64,000 nt of DNA from Bryobacteraceae bacterium (lineage in GTDB: Bacteria > Acidobacteriota > Terriglobia > Bryobacterales > Bryobacteraceae), in contig JANWVY010000007.1 in NCBI GenBank assembly GCA_025056455.1, forward strand, positions 1 through 64,000, in the 5' to 3' direction. The notes below the pieces were generated by a model. The model did no database searches, had not been told where the DNA came from, and saw only the letters and a list, made by a program, of their open reading frames with translations. This document shows, piece by piece, positions 17,678-26,500 of the stretch (positions are counted from its first letter, which is position 1; each line of letters begins with the position of its first letter). Both the position numbers and the translations under genes were made by a program.

Positions 17678-18946
17678 ATGTCTGATTCGGTTTCACGCCG
17701 GAGTTTTGTCAAAACGAGCGCCGCTGTGGCGCCGGCCATTCTGTCCGCACAGAATGTCAATAGTGAGTTGCAGCTTGGCTGGATTGGCACCGGTAGTCGC
17801 GGCTACTACCTTCTTGAGCGCGCTTACAAAAGTAATGCAAAGCCGTTCAAAGTAGTCGCTACCTGTGACACCTACGAGGGCAATCTCGCTCGAGGGAAAG
17901 ACCGCGTGCAGACCATGGGCGGCAACACGCCGAAAACCTTCAAGGATTACCGCGATCTACTCGCCGAGAAATCGATCGACGCCGTGGTGATCGCTACCCC
18001 CGAACACTTGCACCATCCCATGGCCATGGCGGCGCTCAAGGCGGGCAAGCACATCTACATCGAAAAGCCCCTAGCGCACACCATCGAAGAAGGCTGGGAG
18101 ATTGTGAAGGCCACGGAGCAGTCAGGCAAGGTGGTGCAAGTTGGGACTCAAAACCGGAGCAACACCCTGTATCAAGAGGCACGCGAGATGGTGCAGAAGG
18201 GCATGATCGGGGACATCCACTATGTCCGTGCCTTCTGGTATCGCAACTCGCTTCCGGATAACCCTGCTTGGCGCTACACCATACCAGCAGACACGAACGA
18301 GCAAAACACGGACTGGCAGCGGTTCTTAGGCGGGGCTCCGAAGCGTCCCTTTCATAAAGGTCGTTACTTCCAGTGGCGTCTGTACTGGGATTACTCGGGC
18401 GGCATCTCCACGGATCTCCTGGTTCATCAAACTGACATCACCCACTTTGTTTGCGGCAAAACCGTTCCTCTTTCCTGCATGGCCTCGGGCGGCATTTATC
18501 GCTGGACCGATCCTAACGACGATCGCGAAGTGCCGGATACGTTCAGCGCCATTTATGAGTATCCTGGCAAGTTTCACATCAACTACTCCTGTTACTTCGG
18601 CAACGTGAACTATGGGTATGGCGAGCAGTTTTTGGGTAACGAGGGGACCATTGAAGTCCTGAACCGCCAGGTGCTCACCTTCACACCAGAGAAATTTGGC
18701 GGCAAGGCGCCGGCTCACGTCGCCGCGCGGAAAGAGATCCGGATCGAGCGGCCGGGAAACGACAATCTGGCCGTCGAAGCGCACCTTGCCAACTGGCTGG
18801 ATGCTATCCGGGGGAAAGCGAAACTCATTGCGCCCGTCCAGGTCGGCCAGCAGGCGGCCATTTCCGGTCATATGGCCACCCTGTCTTACCGCAACAACAA
18901 AAAGATCCTTTTCGACGAGAAGACGAACAAGTATCGCTTTGTATAA
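17678..18946 (+). CDS. Tat-exported Gfo/Idh/MocA family oxidoreductase
   Basis: This 422-residue protein has a twin-arginine signal (SRRSFVKTSAAVAPAILSA), then the NAD(P)-binding domain (LQLGWIGTGSRGYYLLERA) and the conserved catalytic lysine motif IYIEKPLAH. The C-terminal Gfo/Idh domain begins near TQNRSNTLYQEAREMVQKGM. Exported members include glucose-fructose oxidoreductase-like and glycoside-processing enzymes, which keep their nucleotide bound. The substrate here is probably a sugar or sugar acid. An AAGGAG site (17661-17666) lies 11 bases before the ATG. The gene appears monocistronic. Confidence 0.92.
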   Translation: MSDSVSRRSFVKTSAAVAPAILSAQNVNSELQLGWIGTGSRGYYLLERAYKSNAKPFKVVATCDTYEGNLARGKDRVQTMGGNTPKTFKDYRDLLAEKSIDAVVIATPEHLHHPMAMAALKAGKHIYIEKPLAHTIEEGWEIVKATEQSGKVVQVGTQNRSNTLYQEAREMVQKGMIGDIHYVRAFWYRNSLPDNPAWRYTIPADTNEQNTDWQRFLGGAPKRPFHKGRYFQWRLYWDYSGGISTDLLVHQTDITHFVCGKTVPLSCMASGGIYRWTDPNDDREVPDTFSAIYEYPGKFHINYSCYFGNVNYGYGEQFLGNEGTIEVLNRQVLTFTPEKFGGKAPAHVAARKEIRIERPGNDNLAVEAHLANWLDAIRGKAKLIAPVQVGQQAAISGHMATLSYRNNKKILFDEKTNKYRFV

Positions 18947-19057
18947 GGTCTGGTCGGAAAGACCGAGAATCCCGAAAGGCCAGTGTGTCGTGGCTCGCTC
19001 GGCCTTATCGCACGAGGGTGATCCAGGTCTTGCCTGCCGGCCAAAAAACAAAGCCGA

Positions 19058-20860
19058 TTATTTCAGGAACTGGGCGGCTTTGGCGGCATCGGAAGCAGCT
19101 CCTTCCGCGTCCCCCATCAATTTCCGCAACGCAGCCCGGTTGCGGTAGGCGTTCGAATAGGTGGGATTGAGGCGAATTGCAGTGTCCAGCGCGGCGCGGG
19201 CTCCTTCATAATCCTTCTGCTTCATCTTGGAGAATCCCAGCGCGTTCCAGGCCAGCGCATGTTCTGGGTTTACTGTCACAACCTGAGTGAGAAGCTCCAC
19301 CGCCTTGCCATAGTCTCCGCTTTCCAAAAATTTTCGAGCTTGGCGGTGAAGACCCTCAGCGGCAGACTTCATTCGCTCGGCGCTAACTGCCGGCGAAAGG
19401 GGGCCAGCTGCTGAGGGTGGAGGAGGGGCGGTTGGCGCCGGGGAGCTCGGCGTAGAGCCATCGGCCTGTAGGGATGAACCCTTGGGAGCCAGTTGGGGAC
19501 TTTCGCCCGCCAGGGAGGGATTGGATCCAGACAGCGGGCTAGCGGCGGGCGAACCGGGTGCAGCAGGTGCAGCCGTCGCTGAAGTTGCAACTGCGGGTTG
19601 GTTGGCGCTTGCCGCCTTTTCTGCTGCCGGGGCGGCCGATTCGGCCGGGCTTGCTGGAGTTGTCTGAGCCGAGGCGACTGTCCCTTGTGCTCTGGCCAGC
19701 GCCTCTTGGGCCTGTTGGAGCACTTCTGCAGCTTCGACAAGGTTCGGATTCAGGCGGATGGCTTCCTTCAAATCCTCCACTGCCTTTTCATATTGACCCA
19801 GTAGAAAATACGCGCTGCCCCTGGCATGCCAGGCTTCGGGAAGCCCGGGCTTCAAGCGAATGGCTTCCGTACGGTCCGCTAAGCCCTTTTCGTGGATTCC
19901 CAGCAGGTGATAAGATCCTCCCCGCGCGATGTAAGCCTCTGCGTAGTCTGGTTTCAGTTGAACCGCTTTTTCGCGGTCGGCCAGGGCTTTTTCAAGCTCG
20001 CGCAATTGGACGTAGGCCGAACCGCGAGCCAAATAAACATCAGGATTTTGGGGATCCAACTCGATGGCCTTGCTGAGATCGGCCACGGCCTTTTCATAGT
20101 CTTGGATTCGCCGGTAGGCTTCGCCGCGCAATCCCCAAGCTCGGGCGACTTTGGCGTCGAGCTCAATGGCTTTGGTGAAATCCTGGATGGCCTTGGTAAA
20201 CTCGCCCAGCTGACCATAGGTGTAGCCTCGCTCGAGAAAAGCCTCTGCGTAGCCGGGCTTGTATTCGATGGCGCGCGTGAAGTCTTCAATGGCTTCTTGA
20301 TAGGCTTGAGCCTTTTGTAACGCCAAGCCGCGTTCTTGATACAAATCGGCGCGGTCGAGGCGCAGTTTGATGGCTCGGGAGTATTCCTCGGCCGCCCGCC
20401 GGTGCTGCCGCAACATGGAGTAGGCCGCGGCGCGGCTTGTGTAAATCTCAATGCGTTCGCGTTTGAGCGACAAAGCTTGCTCGTAGTCCTTTAGCGCTTT
20501 TTCAGGCTCGTTGGTCCGAAGCAACAAGTCAGCTCGAAGATGGTACGCCTCAGCATCATCGGGCTGGAGGCGGATGGCGGCGTTGAAATCCGCAAGCGCC
20601 TCGGCGGTCTGACCCAGCTGAGCTCGAATTCTTCCCCGGTGCCGGTAGGCCGCTCCAAAGTCCGGCGCATGCCGAATTGCCTCGCTGTATCGTTGGAGGG
20701 CTTCTGCTAGCTGATTGGCTTGCTCCAGGCGGCGTGCCTGGGTGAAGGCCGACTCCGCCTTCCGGAAATCTGGCTGCGCAGCAGTCTGCGCGCTGAGCAG
20801 CGTCAGAGCCGCCCCAAGAGCCCACAGCGAAACGGTTTTCAAGGGTTCGCCAACTGCCAT
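19058..20860 (-). CDS. Secreted TPR protein with Pro/Ala-rich linker
   Basis: The ATG at 20860 gives a protein of about 600 residues with a signal sequence (LKTVSLWALGAALTLLSAQT). About ten tandem TPR units (34-residue blocks such as ERGYTYGQLGEFTKAIQDFT) fill residues 30-380. A linker of about 130 residues rich in Ala, Pro and Ser follows, then about three more TPR units at the C-terminus. TPR arrays bind other proteins, so a periplasmic scaffold role is likely. The start overlaps the end of the upstream JAMM gene by 22 bases, which implies translational coupling and a shared job. Confidence 0.88.
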   Translation of the reverse strand: MAVGEPLKTVSLWALGAALTLLSAQTAAQPDFRKAESAFTQARRLEQANQLAEALQRYSEAIRHAPDFGAAYRHRGRIRAQLGQTAEALADFNAAIRLQPDDAEAYHLRADLLLRTNEPEKALKDYEQALSLKRERIEIYTSRAAAYSMLRQHRRAAEEYSRAIKLRLDRADLYQERGLALQKAQAYQEAIEDFTRAIEYKPGYAEAFLERGYTYGQLGEFTKAIQDFTKAIELDAKVARAWGLRGEAYRRIQDYEKAVADLSKAIELDPQNPDVYLARGSAYVQLRELEKALADREKAVQLKPDYAEAYIARGGSYHLLGIHEKGLADRTEAIRLKPGLPEAWHARGSAYFLLGQYEKAVEDLKEAIRLNPNLVEAAEVLQQAQEALARAQGTVASAQTTPASPAESAAPAAEKAASANQPAVATSATAAPAAPGSPAASPLSGSNPSLAGESPQLAPKGSSLQADGSTPSSPAPTAPPPPSAAGPLSPAVSAERMKSAAEGLHRQARKFLESGDYGKAVELLTQVVTVNPEHALAWNALGFSKMKQKDYEGARAALDTAIRLNPTYSNAYRNRAALRKLMGDAEGAASDAAKAAQFLK

Positions 20861-22788
20861 TCGATCACAATTACGGAAACCTTTTTGTTGCCTGCGCGCA
20901 GCGTTAGCGCAGATTGTGAACCTGATCCCGGGGTGCGTTCCACAATCACTTGATTGAGGCTTTTTGGATCGTAGACATACTCTGTCATGTTCCACCCGTT
21001 TGCGGCGCTTGGCGGTTCAGTCCTCGGTTTGGTCGCAAACGCAGGGTTCGCAGTGTACACCCGAAGACTCCTTGCGCCCAACTCGGCCGGATAGGCGCCG
21101 ACTCGGAGTGCGCCGGCAGGAAGTTCCCCGCTGAGCACGCTGCCGCGGGAGGCTTTCTTCCCTTGAATGGATAATTCTGCCCCCTTGGCTAACTCTCCAA
21201 CCCACAATAACCGCCCAGAAGTGGAATTGGCTGGCGCTGGTCTGGGAGGCGCTGCCGCAGGCGGTAGTCCCGCTAGCGACGCGGGCGCCGGCGAGGCCAC
21301 TGGCGGCGCAAGGGGGGTTGGAGCCAGACGGGGAGTCATGGCGCTAGGTGCTTGGACGGAGGTCAGGAGTGGCAGAGGCGGTGGGGCGGGGGGCGCTGGC
21401 GCCACAGGGGGCGACTCGATCAAGCTAACGGCTGGAAGTTGGGTCTCAGAAGATTTGACTCCGGCTGATAGAACCTTCCCAGTTCGGTTTCCTGTGAGGG
21501 GAAAGGGGGACAGCCTTCGCGGGTCCGCCGCCTCGCGGATCTCCGGTTTTGACGGAGAACTCCCACCGGGAGTCATCCGCTCGGCCACAGGCGCTTGGCG
21601 CTCTCGCTCACGCTCCTGGCGCAAGGCGGCAACACGCTCCTGGAGCTCCTGGTTTTTGGACAGCTGCTGGTCGAGTTCTTGACGGAGAATCTGAGACTCG
21701 TTGAGAAGCTCGCGTTCCCGTTTGCGGACCTCCTCCAGTGCGCGAGCCGGCTGATGGAGATTCGGGTGATAGACGAATGTCATCCGCTCTTCCATCGTTT
21801 GTCCAGCTGGTGAGGTCCGGAGCACAAGATCGAGGCGAGAGGAGCGGGGGCGGTAGAGAACATGAGACTGGCCGGGTTGCAAAATGATCCGCTCAGAGCC
21901 CTCCCCCTCCCGGACGATCAGCTCTGCCTTCTGGGCTTGGCGAAACGCCGGGCTCGCCCGGTTCCATTCGATCCGCAAATGCTCGCCCTCGGCAGTAACG
22001 CGCAGACCTAGCTCCGACTTCGCTTGACGCAAGATCCAAATGCTATAGATGCTAGCCGCGAGAGCAATCACCGCCAGCAGGGCGAAAGCCCAGGCCTGCC
22101 ACCGGCGCCGAAGTGGCGGCTCTGAGGGTTCCGGCGCTAGCTCGTAGGCTTCGAGGCCCGCGGACGGGCCGGCTTCGAGGACAGGATCTTCCGGCTGCCC
22201 GAAAGAATCCAGCTTCCAGGGCGGAGTCTTGCGCAGCCGGTTTGGGCGAAGGGGAGCCTCAACGGCAAATTCTTGGTAGCTCTGGTCGGCGCGAATGAAT
22301 CCATCTGGCTCGCGAAAGAAAAACCCAATCCGCACTGGCTCGAATTCGGAGGGATGGAGCACCATGGCGATTTGCCAGGGCTCGGGGAAATGGCGGTTAT
22401 AGACTTCTAGGTCACCTTCTGACAGGAAAATCTCGCTACGCGTGTGCGAGTGATACCATCCGAGGGGCGCCATGCCTTGAAGCTCTGGGTCGGCGAGTCC
22501 TTGTTCGAGCAGTTGATCGAGCTTTCGAGAGTCGCTTTCTGAGAGCACAAAGGATGGACGCGGAGGCTGTATTTCCAGGGCGCGGTAAGCCAGGATGCGA
22601 AGGGTAAACTCTTCCCTTACACCGTAGAGAACTCCGCCCACCTCATACCCTCCTCCGAGGTAGCTCTCAAAGGCGTCGCAAACCTCGGAGACAATCTCAC
22701 TCAGTACGGACCGCGAGTACTCGATTCGCACTGGGTAACCGGGTACAGTCCAAACACCAACTTCGGTCCCACTTTGCGCGGGCATCAT
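20839..22788 (-). CDS. Membrane-anchored JAMM/MPN+ metalloprotease-like protein
   Basis: This protein of about 649 residues carries an N-terminal JAB1/MPN domain with an intact JAMM zinc site: Glu49 (YEVGGVLYG), then HSH at 113-115 and S123 and Asp126 (HSHTRSEIFLSEGD), fitting HxHx7SxxD. One transmembrane helix follows at about 231-253 (WAFALLAVIALAASIYSIWI). After it come a coiled coil (about 345-400), a long Pro-rich region and a C-terminal beta-rich domain. JAMM enzymes cut isopeptide or peptide bonds next to ubiquitin-like proteins or process small peptides; the target here is unknown. The ATG at 22788 has AAAGG upstream and is preferred over the GTG at 22824. Confidence 0.85.
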   Translation of the reverse strand: MMPAQSGTEVGVWTVPGYPVRIEYSRSVLSEIVSEVCDAFESYLGGGYEVGGVLYGVREEFTLRILAYRALEIQPPRPSFVLSESDSRKLDQLLEQGLADPELQGMAPLGWYHSHTRSEIFLSEGDLEVYNRHFPEPWQIAMVLHPSEFEPVRIGFFFREPDGFIRADQSYQEFAVEAPLRPNRLRKTPPWKLDSFGQPEDPVLEAGPSAGLEAYELAPEPSEPPLRRRWQAWAFALLAVIALAASIYSIWILRQAKSELGLRVTAEGEHLRIEWNRASPAFRQAQKAELIVREGEGSERIILQPGQSHVLYRPRSSRLDLVLRTSPAGQTMEERMTFVYHPNLHQPARALEEVRKRERELLNESQILRQELDQQLSKNQELQERVAALRQERERERQAPVAERMTPGGSSPSKPEIREAADPRRLSPFPLTGNRTGKVLSAGVKSSETQLPAVSLIESPPVAPAPPAPPPLPLLTSVQAPSAMTPRLAPTPLAPPVASPAPASLAGLPPAAAPPRPAPANSTSGRLLWVGELAKGAELSIQGKKASRGSVLSGELPAGALRVGAYPAELGARSLRVYTANPAFATKPRTEPPSAANGWNMTEYVYDPKSLNQVIVERTPGSGSQSALTLRAGNKKVSVIVIEWQLANP

Positions 22789-22876
22789 GGTGAACGACCT
22801 TTCGCTCTTGTCTGAAAGTAGCACAAATTCACTGGGTTACTAAAACATCAGCGGCGCCCAAGGCAGTCGATTGCGG

Positions 22877-22882
22877 TATAAT
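22877..22882 (+). promoter_or_regulatory. Consensus -10 box for the Ig-protein operon
   Basis: TATAAT matches the sigma-70 -10 consensus exactly, in the divergent gap between the JAMM gene and the Ig-like genes and 74 bases before the start at 22956. No good -35 box is seen at the expected spacing, so an activator may be needed. Confidence 0.5.
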
Positions 22883-22892
22883 CTCGGCAGTA

Positions 22893-22912
22893 CCGTACTG
22901 GCCTTCGTACGG
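22893..22912 (+). promoter_or_regulatory. Inverted repeat in the 5' leader
   Basis: CCGTAC-TGGCCTTC-GTACGG is a perfect 6-base inverted repeat with an 8-base loop. It starts about 10 bases after the TATAAT at 22877, so it would lie at the very start of the transcript. It could be an operator or an mRNA-stabilising 5' hairpin; the sequence alone does not decide. Confidence 0.4.
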
Positions 22913-22955
22913 ATTTCATCGGCGCTCGGAGGCGACGCCTGGAGGTCAATCAACC

Positions 22956-23564
22956 ATGTGCGACTTAATCCGTATGGAGCCTTGGCGCGGTCTTTTGGCC
23001 AGCATCCTGGTGGTTACGCTCGCTCCGTGGTCCGTGCTTCACGCCCAACTGACCATTCCAGGCGCTCCCGCAAGCATGAAGCTCACGGTCAAGGAAGGCG
23101 ATGGCGCTCTCAACAATATTAAGGCCATGCGGGCCAAAGAGCCTGTCGTCTTGGTGACGGATGCCAACGACCGTCCGCTTGCTGGAGCGTCGGTCACTTT
23201 CCTCCTTCCCGAACTGGGGCCAGGGGCCATGTTTCCAGAGGGCTACTCTACCACGGTCACCACGGGCCCCGACGGCCTTGCTGTGGGCCGGGGCATGCGG
23301 CCCAACAATGTGGTGGGGCCATTTGAGATTCGCGTAGTGGCGTCATATCAGGGACAGACCGCACGTGCTGTGATTAAACAAACCAACGCTGCTCCGCAGG
23401 CATCTAGCGGTAGCGGCAAAAAGGCCGCGATTCTCGTGGCCGTGCTGGGTGGAGCCGGAGCCGCTGTCGCTTTAGGCGTCACCCGGAGTGGGAAGTCCAA
23501 TCCCAGCCAGCCAGGCGGAACTTCAATTTCTGCCGGCGGTTCAACGTTTGGTCCTCCGAGGTAG
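22956..23564 (+). CDS. Small membrane protein with a bacterial Ig-like (Big_1-type) domain
   Basis: This protein of about 202 residues (GGAGG site 10 bases before the ATG) has a signal peptide ending near VLHAQ. It carries one Ig-like domain (about residues 40-145) with the invasin/Big_1 pattern (VTDANDRPLAGASVTFLLPE, then TGPDGLAVGRGMRPN). A glycine/alanine-rich hydrophobic segment follows (AAILVAVLGGAGAAVALGVT), and the tail is Ser/Gly-rich. It is probably held in a membrane with the Ig domain outside. It precedes the 22-repeat Ig gene by 14 bases, so the two should be cotranscribed. Confidence 0.78.
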   Translation: MCDLIRMEPWRGLLASILVVTLAPWSVLHAQLTIPGAPASMKLTVKEGDGALNNIKAMRAKEPVVLVTDANDRPLAGASVTFLLPELGPGAMFPEGYSTTVTTGPDGLAVGRGMRPNNVVGPFEIRVVASYQGQTARAVIKQTNAAPQASSGSGKKAAILVAVLGGAGAAVALGVTRSGKSNPSQPGGTSISAGGSTFGPPR

Positions 23565-23578
23565 AGACGTAAATCATC

Positions 23579-26500
23579 ATGTTGGCTTCGATTAGGTTTT
23601 TGCCGTGGCTCTGGGTAGCGATGGCGGCTCCGGCTTTCGCGCAGTTTCAAATCACCACCAACTCACCGTTGCCCGCCGCCATGGTGGGCGCCGTCTACAA
23701 CCAGAATTTGGTTACCACTGGCGGCACCGGAAATCTCACAAGTTGCCAGTTAATTTCGGGTGCTCTACCCAATGGAATCACGTTGGGAGTAAGCGGAACC
23801 AGTTGCACGTTAAGTGGCACTCCCACTGCCACCACGGGCAGCCCCTTCAGCTTTCAAGTGCGGGCTCTCGATAGCGCTACACCCACGCCCAACCAAACCC
23901 CAGCCCGCACGTTTTCGCTCACCGTCCTGGCTCAGCTCGCCATCACCACTGCGGCCCTGCCCGCGGCTGTTTCAGGGGCAGCCTATAATTTCACGCCTGC
24001 GGCGACCGGCGGTGCGCCTCCCTACAGCTGGTCGGCAACTGGTCTGAGCGGCAGCGGAATCTCAATTAACCCAAGCACGGGTCAACTTTCGGGCACCGCG
24101 ACTGCTCCCGCCACCTACAATGTCAGCCTTACTGTTGCCGATAGCACCACGCCTCCCTTCACCGTCACCCGGACTTACACCTTGCGGGTGAGCAATCTCA
24201 CAATTTCATCCAGCAACTTAGCGAACGGAACGCTCGGCAACTTCTACAATCAATCGCTGAGCGCCACGGGAGGCTCTCCGCCCTATACTTGGTCGCTCGC
24301 CTCAGGCAGCAATCCGCTGCCTCCAGGTTTAGCGCTCTCAAGCAGTGGCGTCATCAGCGGCACTCCAACGGCTACGGGCGTGTTCAATTTCACGGTTCGG
24401 GTCGTGGACTCCGCTAACGATGAGACAACCCGTGCCCTGACAATCACTGTTTTCAGCAGCGCACTGACCATCACAACAGCGTCTCCACTGCCTCAGGCTG
24501 TGGTGAACACGGCGTACAACGCGACGCTTACGGCAAGCGGTGGTTCTGGGAGCGGCTACAACTGGAGCGTTACCGGCGGGACGCTGCCAGCAGGCTTATC
24601 GCTTTCAGCCGCTGGGGTTCTGAGTGGCGTTCCCACAACCGGGGGCGCGTTCTCGTTCACGGTTACTGTGCAGGATTCGGCGAACAATTCGTCGCAGCGC
24701 ACCTTCAACCTGTTTGTCGCGACCTCCGCACTCACGATCAATACGGCCTCCCCACTGCCAAGTGGGACCGTCGGCGCTACCTACTCCCACGCTTTGCAAG
24801 CGTTGGGTGGCTCGGGTTCCGGATACGTTTTCACCATCACTTCGGGTGTATTGCCGGCTGGTCTCGCCCTATCCGTTAACGGTGTGGTTGCCGGAACTCC
24901 AACCGCGGCAGGTACGGCCGAATTCACGGTGCAAGTTGTTGATAATGCAGGCGGGCGGGCGACCAAAAGCTTCCTGCTTACGGTGAATGCGCCGAATTTG
25001 CAGATCACGACCACCTCGTTGCCGGTCGCCCTCGTGAACGCCTCTTATTCGGCAACGCTGACTGCGACAGGCGGACAAAGCCCCTATGTGTGGTCCATCG
25101 TGACCGGCTTGTTGCCAGCGGGAATTAGCTTGGATTTCAGTACAGGCGTGATTAGCGGTACACCCACGCAGCTTGGCACTTTCAACATCCGTTTCCGGGT
25201 GCAGGACTCGAGTGGCTTGACCGCTACTGCCGATCTCGGCCTTCAGGTGGTGGGTTTCAGCATCATCACCAGCGTTTTGCCCCCGGGAAACGTCGGCCAA
25301 CCCTACAGCGCGCGGTTGCAGACCATCGGCGGTACGCCTCCCATCACCTTCCTCAATGTTGGGTCCAGTTTGCCGCAAGGGTTGACGCTAAACGGCGCGA
25401 CTGGGGAAATCACAGGCACGCCAACCATTCCGGGGACTTACAACCTAGCCTTCCAAGCGCGGGATGCCGCCAATGCCACGACTCCAGCGCGTGCCCTCAC
25501 GCTAAGCATCACCTCAAACCTGACCATCATAACTTCCTCGCCTCTGCCCAACGCGACACTTGGCGTCTCCTACAATCAAACTCTCACTGCAAGCGGGGGC
25601 ACGGGACCTTACACCTGGGCGGTTACCAGCGGGGCGTTGCCGGTTGGCCTGACCCTCAACGGCGGCACGGGACGAATTTCTGGCGTGCCAGAGCTTCCGG
25701 CGCAGACGTTTAACTTTGTCGTTCAAGTGACGGATACGCTCAATGCGACTGCGGAAAGACCGTTTAGCATCACGGTGAGTTCCGGCTTGGCCATCACCAC
25801 GAACACCTTGCCGAATCCCTCGCCGGGAGTGTTTTATCAGCAAACCCTGCAAGCGACAGGCGGTTCTCCGCCCTATGTCTGGTCGCTGCTTCCAGGTGGC
25901 GGGACTTTGCCCGCAGGAATCTCCCTGGGCTCCAACGGGCAGCTTTCTGGCACAACCACCCAGCAAGGCACGTTCAACTTTACCGTCGTGGTGACCGATG
26001 CGACGGGCTCCACGGCTACCCAGCAGTACACCTGGCAAATTGGCAGTCCGCTGACCATCTCACCAGCAAGCCTTCCGGACGCAACAGTCGGCGTAGCCTA
26101 CAACGTTTTGTTGACGGCTACGGGCGGCTCTGGCGCAGGTTATGTGTGGAGTCTGTCAAGTGGTGCGCTGCCGAATGGCTTAACCCTGAACCCGACGACA
26201 GGACTCTTAGCTGGAACACCTTCTGGACCGGCGACTATTTCCGTTTTCACGGTACGAGTAGTGGACTCCGCCGGCAATAGCGCTACGCGGCAGTTTTCGT
26301 TGCGGATCGGCGCAACGAACCAGCTGTCGATTGTAACCACCTCTCTTCCCAACGGGGTTGTGGGCGTGCCTTACCCGACCACGGCGTTACAAGCTAGCGG
26401 CGGCAGCGGGGCGGGTTACACTTGGTCGGTTCTCGGCGCCTTGCCGCCTGGGCTCAATCTTACGCCATCAGGCGTGCTCGCTGGAACGCCTACCGTGGTG

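Noticed and set aside
18947-18964. Small stem after the Gfo/Idh gene (GGTCT/AGACC)
   Set aside because: Only a 5-base stem and no U-tract; too weak to call a terminator.
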